DNA of 36,963 nucleotides, from assembly GCA_002722775.1 (NCBI GenBank), contig PBMU01000070.1:1-36963 (forward strand), given 5' to 3'. Of this stretch, positions 26,185 through 33,251 are shown piece by piece (position 1 is the stretch's first letter; each line of letters starts with the position of its first letter). The notes under the pieces are model-generated. The model worked only from the letters and a program-made list of their open reading frames with translations, was not told the DNA's origin and did not search any database. The stretch comes from Rhodospirillaceae bacterium. Lineage in GTDB: Bacteria; Pseudomonadota; Alphaproteobacteria; Thalassobaculales; Thalassobaculaceae. Both the position numbers and the translations under genes were made by a program.

Positions 26185-26975
26185 CGGTGTCCGATACGAC
26201 GATCGTCGGGGAAGGCCCCCCCATCGTACTCCTGCACGGCGTCGGGCTCGACCGAAGCATGTGGAATGGCGTAACGAGTCATCTTTCTACTCGCTTCACT
26301 TGTGTCACCTTCGATTTGCCGTGCCACGGAACTTCGCCAATGCCGAAGAAAGAGGTGACGCTTCGGACGTTTTCAGAAGCTTTGGCGAAGGTGGTTGGGA
26401 GGGTCCAACCTGTAAGGCCGATGTTGGTCGGGTTCTCGATGGGGGCGATGGTCGCGCTACGCTTCGCGTTGGACAGCCCGAATTCCGTGTCCCGACTCGT
26501 CCTGTTGAACGCAATTTCAGAGAGAGACTCGAAGCAGCGCGCAGCGATCATGGAGCGGCTGGCAGGAGCCGAATTGGAGGGGCCTTCTTCAATGATTGAG
26601 GCGGCGCTCGCACGTTGGTTTAGCGCAACCTTTCATTGTACGAACCCTGAAGACATTGGCAGGGTCCGAAGTCGGCTGTTGGCAAACGACCCGGACGCTT
26701 ATCTCGCTGCTTACCGGGTGTTTGCGACAGCGGATAAGGAATTGGCACCTTTGATCGACCGGATAACCTGCCCGACGCTCGTTGTCACAGCAGAACGGGA
26801 CGTTAACTCGACACCGACTATGACTGAAGAAATGGCCGCTAAGATCCCGAAGGCCAAAGGATTGGTGCTCGATGGTTTAGCCCACGGCGCCCCAATCGAG
26901 GCGCCTAGACGTGTCGCGGGCGTCTTGGAAGATTGGTGGGACAACAGCGGGTTGGTTAATGGAGGTAATACATGA
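26181..26975 (+). CDS. Alpha/beta-fold hydrolase
   Basis: A 264-residue single-domain hydrolase. The oxyanion HGVG follows strand 3 (residues 19-22), the nucleophile elbow is GFSMGA with Ser86, the acid is the Asp of TAERDVNSTP, and the catalytic His lies in GLAHGAPIEAP near the end. The overall wording is like 3-oxoadipate enol-lactonase and related lactonases, so lactone or ester hydrolysis is likely. It overlaps the LLM gene before it and the GST gene after it by four bases each, so the three proteins are almost certainly made together and probably act in sequence. Confidence 0.9.
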   Translation: MTVSDTTIVGEGPPIVLLHGVGLDRSMWNGVTSHLSTRFTCVTFDLPCHGTSPMPKKEVTLRTFSEALAKVVGRVQPVRPMLVGFSMGAMVALRFALDSPNSVSRLVLLNAISERDSKQRAAIMERLAGAELEGPSSMIEAALARWFSATFHCTNPEDIGRVRSRLLANDPDAYLAAYRVFATADKELAPLIDRITCPTLVVTAERDVNSTPTMTEEMAAKIPKAKGLVLDGLAHGAPIEAPRRVAGVLEDWWDNSGLVNGGNT

Positions 26976-27601
26976 AATTCTATGATTGCAGTACTGCACC
27001 ATCGCCGCGCCGCGCTCGTGTCTTCATTGCCGAGAAGGGCATTGATATCGAGACCATACAGGTCGACCTTGGTAATCGGGAACAGCTCTCCGACTGGTTC
27101 CGTAAAATCAACCCCTATTGCACAGTCCCAGTTTTAAGTCTCGATGACGGCACTACATACACCAACACCGCCGGCATCCGTGCCTACTTGGATGCGCTTT
27201 ATCCAGAGCCGAATCTAATGGGTCACACGGCCCAGGCTAAAGGCAGGATAGCTGACCTGCAATGGCGCATCGAGACGGAAGGTATGATGGCGAGGGCGGA
27301 AGCGCTTAGGAACTCGGTGCCCGGAATGAAGGGGCGCGCACTTACCGGTCTGGAGGCCTATGAGCAAATTCCCGAACTAGCTGAACGCGGTAAGGCTCGG
27401 GCCGCGCGCTTCCTTGCCGGTATCGAAGGTCTTGTAGGGGCCAAGCCATTCGTGGCGGGCGATTCATATTCTGTGGCCGACATCGATTTAATGGTCGTCG
27501 TCGACTTTGCTGGTTGGCTCAAGATGGGTTTGCCTGATGACGCGGTTAACGCACGACGGTGGCACGAGGCAGTGAGTGCGAGAGCGAGTGCGAAATTTTG
27601 A
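26972..27601 (+). CDS. Glutathione S-transferase
   Basis: A 209-residue cytosolic GST. The thioredoxin-like domain begins MKFYDCSTAPSPRRARVFIAEKG, where Ser residues near 7-11 stand at the glutathione-activating position. TVPVL supplies the cis-Pro (about residue 54) and the GIRAYLD segment continues the domain. The helical C-terminal domain includes FVAGDSYSVADIDLMV. Possible jobs are dechlorination, isomerisation or ring opening by glutathione addition. Its start overlaps the hydrolase stop; a 119-base gap with a possible hairpin separates it from the aldolase gene. Confidence 0.92.
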   Translation: MKFYDCSTAPSPRRARVFIAEKGIDIETIQVDLGNREQLSDWFRKINPYCTVPVLSLDDGTTYTNTAGIRAYLDALYPEPNLMGHTAQAKGRIADLQWRIETEGMMARAEALRNSVPGMKGRALTGLEAYEQIPELAERGKARAARFLAGIEGLVGAKPFVAGDSYSVADIDLMVVVDFAGWLKMGLPDDAVNARRWHEAVSARASAKF

Positions 27602-27622
27602 GCGAACACCATTGATGTGATC

Positions 27623-27648
27623 ATCGGGGGCATTTTGCCGGTCCCGAT
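27623..27648 (+). terminator. Weak hairpin after the GST gene
   Basis: ATCGGG-GGC, loop ATTTT, GCC, a three-base bulge, then CCCGAT. It lies 22 bases after the GST stop, with no T-run behind it, so it may only attenuate. Confidence 0.3.
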
Positions 27649-27720
27649 CAGTTTCGGAGCTCGATGGATGTTAGACTGGAGCTGTATAGGATGACACACT
27701 GGTAACATGAGGGGATTTCG

Positions 27721-28479
27721 ATGCGTAACCCGTTACGTGAGAGATTGGACGCGGGCAAGACGAGCGCTGGGGTCCTAGCCAGTATGCCGAGCGTAACAAT
27801 GGCACAGACATTGGCGAACTCTGGGTTTGATTGGCTTTTTATAGACATGGAGCACGGGCCCATCGATATAGCGACGGCCCATAGCATGATTACCGCAACC
27901 GCAGGCACCGAGTGTGCCCCGGTGGTTCGCGTTATGGAGCCCCGAATTAGCTATACCAAGCCGGTATTGGATGCAGGCGCGATGGGCGTGGTCTTCCCGA
28001 TGATTACTTCAAAAGCGTTAGCGGAGCAGGCGGTTAAGGCAGTGCGTTATCCCCCCGAGGGCGAGCGCGGTTGGGGCCCGTTTTATGCGCCAATGCGTTG
28101 GGGTAATGGTGATGCGTTGGAGTACTTTAAGGCGTCCGGTGAAGTCGTGATTATTGCCCTGATCGAGCATATTGAGGCGGTCGAGAACATTCATGAGATT
28201 TTGATGGTCGCTGGAATAGATGTGTTTTTGATTGCCCCAATGGACTTGGCCGCTAGCTTAGGACACGTGGGCAACCGGGACCATCCGGATGTACAGTCTG
28301 CGATCGCTCGTGCCGAACAGGCAATCCTTGGTGCCGGTCGGCCCATGGGCGGTCTCTGTCTTTCCGTCGAAGAAGGTAACGAAAAGATCGCTAAGGGCTA
28401 CCAGGTCATTTTGATGGGTTTCGACTTACTGTTGCTCAATATTGGTGCAGCATCGATGTTGGATGGTCTGAAGAGGTAG
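27721..28479 (+). CDS. HpcH/HpaI-type class II aldolase/lyase
   Basis: A 252-residue TIM-barrel enzyme. FDWLFIDMEHGPID carries the catalytic His45, PVVRVMEP the substrate Arg70, ALIEHIEAVENI the metal Glu, and FLIAPMDLAASLG the metal Asp. The family splits 2-keto-3-deoxy or 4-hydroxy-2-oxo acids into pyruvate plus an aldehyde with a divalent metal. The usual GPADLS reads APMDLA here, a modest change. A GAGG ribosome site lies just before the ATG at 27721. The PhyH gene follows after 6 bases, so the two are one unit. Confidence 0.9.
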   Translation: MRNPLRERLDAGKTSAGVLASMPSVTMAQTLANSGFDWLFIDMEHGPIDIATAHSMITATAGTECAPVVRVMEPRISYTKPVLDAGAMGVVFPMITSKALAEQAVKAVRYPPEGERGWGPFYAPMRWGNGDALEYFKASGEVVIIALIEHIEAVENIHEILMVAGIDVFLIAPMDLAASLGHVGNRDHPDVQSAIARAEQAILGAGRPMGGLCLSVEEGNEKIAKGYQVILMGFDLLLLNIGAASMLDGLKR

Positions 28480-28485
28480 TTGGTT

Positions 28486-29195
28486 ATGCGGCTTAAGGAT
28501 GATCAGGTCGAAGAGTTTGACCGCAAGGGCTGGATTTTGCTTCCCGGAATTTTGTCATCCGAAGAGTGTTCGGTGTTAACCGAAGCAGCCTTCGAAGTGT
28601 TGGAACGTCCGGGACCGGAGGTGGCACGCGAGAATGACGGATCGCCCCATGTCTGTTGGGGTGTCATTTGTTCGATGAGCGCCTTAACAGACTGGCCCGC
28701 CACCCTAGGGTTTTAGGCCCGACTGAGCAACTTCTCGGACAGCAGGTGTTCGTCCATCAATCCCGGATCAATATCAAACAACCGAATGGATCGATCGTGG
28801 AGTGGCACCAGGACTGGGGCACTTATTATCGGGTCGATGGCATTCTGGAACCACGTGGCATTATGATCGGTGTATTTCTTGACGATGTTACAGCAGTGAA
28901 CGCGCCGGTTCTCGCGGTTCCGGGATCGCACAAGGATGGTTTGGTCTCGGAGGCGGTGGTCGATGAGAGTGTGCCGGATCATGAGCACGCCGCAAAGTAT
29001 CGATACGACATCACGCCGGCGACCATGAAGCGCCTCGTCGACGAGCATGGATTGGAAACGATCGAGGGTAGCGCTGGTTCTATTTTCTTTATGAACATGG
29101 CTGTGGTACATGGTTCCAGCGTGAACATCTCGCCACTGAAGCCACTTAGCGAGAACTGCCTCACCAGTTTCGTTCATTCATCGGCGCACCTCTAG
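28486..29195 (+). pseudogene. Phytanoyl-CoA dioxygenase (PhyH) family, frameshifted
   Basis: The first frame (28486-28716) reads LKDDQVEEFDRKGWILLPG and continues to PHVCWGV. The match then jumps to another frame at 28665 as HLFDERLNRLARHP and stays open to 29195. A one-base deletion near 28663-28665 explains the break. The second part keeps the Fe(II) ligands WHQD and the distal His of NMAVVHGSS, so the core was recently functional. The C-terminal tail (PLKPLSENCL to SSAHL) does not resemble the family's ending, and repeat-like sequence begins 4 bases after the stop, suggesting the 3' end was also replaced. Intact members use 2-oxoglutarate and O2 to hydroxylate a substrate. A sequencing error could fake the frameshift, but not the odd tail. 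Confidence 0.8.
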
Positions 29196-29212
29196 CCTTA
29201 TGGTTAGTAATT

Positions 29213-29250
29213 AACTCACCACTGGAGCCCAATAGGGATAGTGCGGCGTT
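29213..29250 (-). repeat. Dispersed repeat, right copy (38 nt, inverted)
   Basis: Complement of 24676-24713 with two mismatches. The adjoining bases 29199-29220 also match the 22-nt copy at 24582-24603, so similarity reaches to within 4 bases of the PhyH stop. Confidence 0.85.
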
Positions 29251-29347
29251 ACCCATTGTATTTTAGCCCGCATGTTTTTTGCGGTAGGAATAGTTTTTGT
29301 TTAACCTTTCCACCAGATATTCGCCCTAGAGAATTGGCTCGAAAGTA

Positions 29348-29403
29348 TCTGCTCCCTTCATGTGTTCGATCGGGGCTGCAATCGAACACATTAAGGGAGC
29401 AGA
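29348..29403. repeat. Long hairpin, 23-bp arms with one mismatch
   Basis: The left arm (29348-29370) starts TCTGCTCCCTT and ends GTTCGAT. The right arm (29381-29403) is its complement except one C/T pair. The 10-base loop is CGGGGCTGCA. No T-run on either side, so it is not a standard terminator. The stem is far longer than chance would allow. Confidence 0.8.
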
Positions 29404-29932
29404 GAAATAAGGCTGTGAGTAACGTTCCACGCCAGACAAATAGTGCACGCGAGGTGGGGTCGAGAGAAAAATTCCGCCATTCCAGCGCCAGAGAATAATT
29501 GCGACATTTATGACGAATGTACCAGAGATGGGGGTGCTGGGATCCACTGACCGTTTTTGTCTTGCATCCCGACACCACCGACATCGTCCTGTGCGACAAG
29601 TGTCAAGAAGCCGTTATCGGTATGCGGTGCCGCGCCGTAGAGGTCTGACCCTAGTTCCTGACTCTAGAGGCGCAGCAGGCGCAAGAACACTGTCGGGCGG
29701 TCGAATTCTGGGTCGAAGAAATGCTCGTCGAGGCCAAAACCTCACGCGATCGAGCGAAAAATCCGCATCGAAAGCGCACGCATACATTTGCGAAGCCAAT
29801 ATTACGCAAGGCCGCATAGTTGCATAGAGTTCCATGTCAGTCTGAGCCCGTGTGGGGGTGTCACTGTCGGTAAGAGCTGCGATGTCGATCCGTGGGATAA
29901 GTGGGATAATAGTGCTCAATTAGTGGCGTTCT

Positions 29933-30655
29933 TTATTCAGGCACCGGGAGGGCCCGCTGGTTGTACATGATTTCATGGATCCGGACACGTTCCTCTTCCG
30001 ACAGGGTTGACTGGTCGACCGAAAGATCCTTGCCGACGGCCATACCGCGCTTGACTCCAGGCCTCTCGGAAAGTTCCTCGAACCACTTCTGGAAGTACTT
30101 AAATTCGGTTATATCTTGGCGTTGGAACTCCCAGTTTATACACCAAGGGTAGCAGATCATATCGGCGATCGAGTACTCGTCTCCGGCCACGTAATTATTT
30201 CGGAAAAGTTGGTTGTTCAAGACGCCATAGATCCGGTTTGCTTCATCAGTAAAGCGGCGAATTGCATAGGACTGATCGCCCTCACGGTCCTTTAAGCGCA
30301 GGAAGTGCCCACACTCGCCTAGCTTAGGGCCCTGGTTCGCCATCTGCCAGTTGATCCACTGGTTCACTTTGTGGCGCCCTCGGAAATTCGTCGGCAGAAA
30401 GCGGCCAGCCTTCTCAGCGATGTAGAACATGATCGCGCCTGACTCGAACAACGACAATGGTTGGCCGCCGTCGGTGGGCGCAGTATCAACCATGGCTGGC
30501 ATCCGGTGGTTTGGATTGATTTTTAGGAATTCGTGCTGGAACTGGTCCCCCATGCTAATACGGCAAGGAATGATATTGTAGGGCATGCCTAGCTCTTCCA
30601 ATAGGATTGTTACCTTCTTACCGTTCGGGGTCGGCCAATAGTGCAGATTGATCAT
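29933..30655 (-). CDS. Glutathione S-transferase, Nu-type (YfcG/YghU-like)
   Basis: A 240-residue GST starting MINLHYWPTPNGKKVTILLEELG. The TPNGKK wording is characteristic of the YfcG/YghU group, where a Thr/Asn pair binds glutathione or glutathione disulfide. NPNHRMPAM holds the cis-Pro, LFESGAIMFYIAEK completes the thiol-binding site, and NYVAGDEYSIADMICYPW belongs to the helical domain. These enzymes show disulfide-bond reductase activity and little classical transferase activity. It is a different class from the GST at 27 kb. It stands alone, transcribed against the repeat-bounded cassette. Confidence 0.92.
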   Translation of the reverse strand: MINLHYWPTPNGKKVTILLEELGMPYNIIPCRISMGDQFQHEFLKINPNHRMPAMVDTAPTDGGQPLSLFESGAIMFYIAEKAGRFLPTNFRGRHKVNQWINWQMANQGPKLGECGHFLRLKDREGDQSYAIRRFTDEANRIYGVLNNQLFRNNYVAGDEYSIADMICYPWCINWEFQRQDITEFKYFQKWFEELSERPGVKRGMAVGKDLSVDQSTLSEEERVRIHEIMYNQRALPVPE

Positions 30656-31010
30656 GACAAAGTACCGTTTGTGAGTTTCCTGTTATGTTGAACACTATCG
30701 AGGACAGTGGGTGGTGGGTTAAGTAAAACTTCGCGAATAATGTTCGTGGTGTGGCCGCGGTAGGCCTTTGCTAACCAAATGGTCTGTCGGTTGCAGGGTG
30801 TGAAGAGATTAAGTTTCGTAGTCTCCACCGCATCGAAATCACCCGGCATGAGGAAACTGAATTTATGCAGTCGCACACTTCTGTTAGTGCGATTCTTCCG
30901 CGGGAAAATACTATAGATCGCTTAGAAATCGCGTTTGCGACGAATTCTGCTGGACGCTTGCTCTCGACAAAGCTCGATACTGCGAGGCCAAAATCGATGA
31001 TTTAACCGCA

Positions 31011-31075
31011 CTCAAACTCAGTGGATTTCCCTCAGACAACGAGAATCACTCGTGTTAGCGACTGTTGAGTTTGAG
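31011..31075. repeat. Nested inverted repeat
   Basis: Outer perfect 10-bp arms CTCAAACTCA (31011-31020) and TGAGTTTGAG (31066-31075). Inside is a small hairpin ACGAG-AATCA-CTCGT (31039-31053). This forms a branched stem 190 bases before the AsnC gene. Confidence 0.55.
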
Positions 31076-31202
31076 CTTGTGAAGTGTCGCAAGCATTGAA
31101 GTAAAGCGATAGACATTGCGTTCATCTGCGGCTTGGACGACCGTTCGCCGGTATGGATATCCTCTATCTTAGTTTTTTTGTTTCTTTTTCGATGAAATTC
31201 TT

Positions 31203-31231
31203 TTTTCCGGAGCAGAAAATGCTCCTATAAT
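31203..31231 (+). promoter_or_regulatory. Candidate sigma-70 promoter of the AsnC regulator
   Basis: A perfect -10 TATAAT (31226-31231) with a poor -35 (TTTTCC, 31203-31208) at 17-base spacing. A GGAGC-N7-GCTCC inverted repeat (31209-31225) fills the spacer and could be a regulator site. Confidence 0.5.
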
Positions 31232-31241
31232 TTAGAAAAAA

Positions 31242-31255
31242 GGGAATTCATTCCC
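31242..31255. promoter_or_regulatory. Palindrome GGGAAT-TC-ATTCCC, candidate operator
   Basis: Perfect 6-bp arms just downstream of the expected transcription start and 5 bases before the ribosome site. This is a natural place for autorepression by the AsnC/Lrp protein encoded next. Confidence 0.5.
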
Positions 31256-31266
31256 ATTGTGGAGAT

Positions 31267-31725
31267 ATGTTCGGGATGGATGACACAGACATTAGGATTC
31301 TTCGAATCTTACAGGAAGACAGTAGCCTTTCAATTACGGAAGTGGCGCGGCGGGTTAGCCTCTCCGCCTCTCCCTGTTGGAAGCGCATTAACAAACTAGA
31401 GGCGGAGGGCATCATTTGCAGGCAAACTGCGGTTCTGGATGCGGAGAAAATGGGTTTTGGGCTCACTGTCTTTGTCGAAGTGCGCACTGGCGAACATTCT
31501 GGTTTATGGTTGAGAAAATTCGCCGATCTGGTTGCCAATATGCCAGAGGTTTTGGAATTTCATCGACTGGCAGGAGAAGTGGATTACCTTCTCAAGGTGA
31601 AGGTCCGCGATATGAAACGAATTGATGAATTTTATAAAAGGCTGATCGAGACGATGCCGCTGGCAGAGGTGACATCACGGTTCTCCATGGAAAAGATCAA
31701 TGAGACGACTGCATTACCGATATGA
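31267..31725 (+). CDS. Lrp/AsnC-family transcriptional regulator
   Basis: A 152-residue regulator. An N-terminal winged helix-turn-helix (ILRILQEDSSLSITEVARRV, then ASPCWKRINKLEAEGII) is followed by the RAM ligand-binding domain (GFGLTVFVEVRTGEHS, then VLEFHRLAGEVDYLLKVKVRD). Lrp/AsnC proteins form dimers and octamers and usually sense an amino acid. A GGAG site at 31261-31264 supports ATG 31267; the second Met (31276) is less likely. A strong -10 and a palindrome in the leader suggest autoregulation. The oxidoreductase gene follows after 69 bases and may be its target. Confidence 0.93.
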   Translation: MFGMDDTDIRILRILQEDSSLSITEVARRVSLSASPCWKRINKLEAEGIICRQTAVLDAEKMGFGLTVFVEVRTGEHSGLWLRKFADLVANMPEVLEFHRLAGEVDYLLKVKVRDMKRIDEFYKRLIETMPLAEVTSRFSMEKINETTALPI

Positions 31726-31794
31726 GAACATAGCCAGCTGACGTTGGGAGGCTACACCGTATGTTTACTGTCTCATGATCAGGACGAGGGTGAC

Positions 31795-32721
31795 ATGAAG
31801 GCTCTGTATATAGAAAGACAAGGCGGACCAGAGGTCCTGATTTATGGCGACATGCCAGACCCGACCCCGAAACGGGGGCCGGTGGTCGTCGATGTTTACG
31901 CGGCGTCGGTCAACGCCGCCGACTGGAAGGTGCGTGCGGGTGGATACGATGGAGGCTCGCCAAACGCTTATCCTTACATTCTCGGGCGGGATTTTTCGGG
32001 TATCGTCGCTGAGACCCGCTACGGAGCGGATCTTTCAGAAGGCGAGGAGGTGTTCGGCGTCCTTGATGTTGGTCAAGAGGGTGCTTATGCCGAGAAGGTT
32101 GCGGTTAAGGCCTCGATTATCGCGCGCAAGCCCGTTTGGCTAACCCACGTGGAGGCGGCCGCTATTGCGCTTACAGGTCTGACGGCGAAGATTAGCATTG
32201 AGGATACGATTCAACTTAAGTCCGGGGAGACGATCCTAATCCACGGTGGAGCCGGCGGAGTAGCAAGCATGGCTATTCAGATGGCCAAGCATATTGGTGC
32301 CAAGGTTATAACTACGGCGAGCCCGTCGAACCATGGCTACCTTCGCGGTCTAGGCGCAGATGAAATTATCGACTACAACACGATTGACTTCACCACCGTG
32401 GTTTCGGGCGTAGACGCCGTATTTGAAACAGCTGGCGAAGATGTTGCTCATCGTTCCTTCCAGGTACTGCGGCCTGGGGGACGGATAGCTTTTATCGCCT
32501 CGGGTGCAACCGCACCACCATCACCTCGCGACGATGTCACAGTACTTCGCCCCGCCGTCGGCCGTGATCGTCCACATCTTGAGCGGGTGTTGGACCTTCT
32601 GGCCGGGCGTGCGATCAAGGTTCCCAAGACGACGGTTTATCCGCTTTCGGAGGCGGTGGCCGCCCACCGAGTGAGTGAGACGCGCCACCTTAAAGGCAAG
32701 CTGGTGTTCCAGGCGCGTTAG
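31795..32721 (+). CDS. NADPH:quinone oxidoreductase-like MDR protein
   Basis: A 308-residue zinc-independent medium-chain dehydrogenase. It has the GroES-like domain with SVNAADWKVRAGGY and PYILGRDFSGIV, then the cofactor fold with ETILIHGGAGGVASMAIQMAKHIGA, and the closing HRVSETRHLKGKLVF typical of the quinone-oxidoreductase branch. No zinc-ligand Cys cluster is visible. The ATG at 31795 has GAGGG upstream; in-frame codons back to 31744 do not match the family. Likely reduces quinones or activated alkenes. Probably in one unit with the AsnC regulator. Confidence 0.9.
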   Translation: MKALYIERQGGPEVLIYGDMPDPTPKRGPVVVDVYAASVNAADWKVRAGGYDGGSPNAYPYILGRDFSGIVAETRYGADLSEGEEVFGVLDVGQEGAYAEKVAVKASIIARKPVWLTHVEAAAIALTGLTAKISIEDTIQLKSGETILIHGGAGGVASMAIQMAKHIGAKVITTASPSNHGYLRGLGADEIIDYNTIDFTTVVSGVDAVFETAGEDVAHRSFQVLRPGGRIAFIASGATAPPSPRDDVTVLRPAVGRDRPHLERVLDLLAGRAIKVPKTTVYPLSEAVAAHRVSETRHLKGKLVFQAR

Positions 32722-33028
32722 GCGAAAAAAACGGTTTCTGCGGCCCTTGGATCGGCTGAGCGCCCCACTAAAAACAGTTTTGCATGCGTTTAAACAATTC
32801 AATGCGCTTATTTAAACGGTGTTGTGTTAGTAATCGCTTAGCGGGCCCCGGTGTGATTTTGCATCTTTCTCTAGGCTTTTTGAACCTTAGATAGCGTTCT
32901 AGGCGCCCGCTACAAGGCAGTAGCTTGGAGGGCATGGGGACGGGCAGTACAAGACTGGTGGCCGCTAACACTGTGCTGATTGCAGATAAATCGAGGAATT
33001 GAACTGAGTAAGCTCGGTTTTATCCAGG

Positions 33029-33049
33029 TGCCGTTCGTCGGCATTTTTT
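33029..33049 (+). terminator. Rho-independent terminator-like hairpin
   Basis: TGCCG-TTCGT-CGGCA followed by six T. The stem is short but GC-rich. It lies 308 bases after the oxidoreductase stop, far for that gene, so a short unannotated transcript may end here. Confidence 0.45.
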
Positions 33050-33170
33050 GATGGAATTGAAAATTGCCGTCATTTTGCTGAGGAAAGCCTAGCAACCTAA
33101 CGAAACAACGAAGTTGTCGATATTGTGGTCGAATGACACTCCAAGTCGCGCGTCATAGGAATGAAAACAC

Positions 33171-33191
33171 ACGGACCAAAAATTTGTCCGT
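33171..33191 (-). terminator. Hairpin after hyuB
   Basis: ACGGAC, a 9-base loop, GTCCGT. Read on the minus strand, about 60 bases past the hyuB stop and followed by GTGTTTTC, a weak T-run. Confidence 0.3.
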
Positions 33192-33251
33192 TGCCTCCGG
33201 CGGGCTACGCGCCGTCAGGTTCATCAGACAAGGGAACAATATAGGCCGCCT

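Larger units (their letters stand above)
29196..29932. other. Gene-poor stretch with repeat, hairpin and possible relic
   Basis: No intact gene seen. It contains the right copy of the dispersed repeat (29213-29250), a hairpin with 23-bp arms (29348-29403), a tandem GTGGGATAA doublet (29892-29909), and a plus-strand frame from 29517 reading LTVFVLHPDTTDIVLCDKCQ. After two stops that frame continues in register as HCRAVEFWVEEMLVEAK. I do not recognise this protein; it may be a relic or chance. Confidence 0.5.
30656..31266. other. Gene-free stretch, regulatory side of AsnC gene
   Basis: No supported gene; the short open frames here have no family features. It includes a nested inverted repeat (31011-31075) and, near the right end, the promoter and palindrome of the AsnC-type regulator. 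The GST promoter must lie near its left end. Confidence 0.5.
32722..33251. other. Gene-free stretch between convergent units
   Basis: No supported gene in either strand. It holds a small hairpin with a T-run on the plus strand (33029-33049) and a hairpin suited to ending the hyuAB transcript (33171-33191). Confidence 0.5.

Noticed and set aside
29614-29919. 101-residue minus-strand frame
   Set aside because: Low-complexity, Arg/Pro-rich composition typical of a chance frame.
30652-30876. 74-residue minus-strand frame upstream of the Nu-type GST
   Set aside because: No family features, and it would cover the GST's promoter and start.
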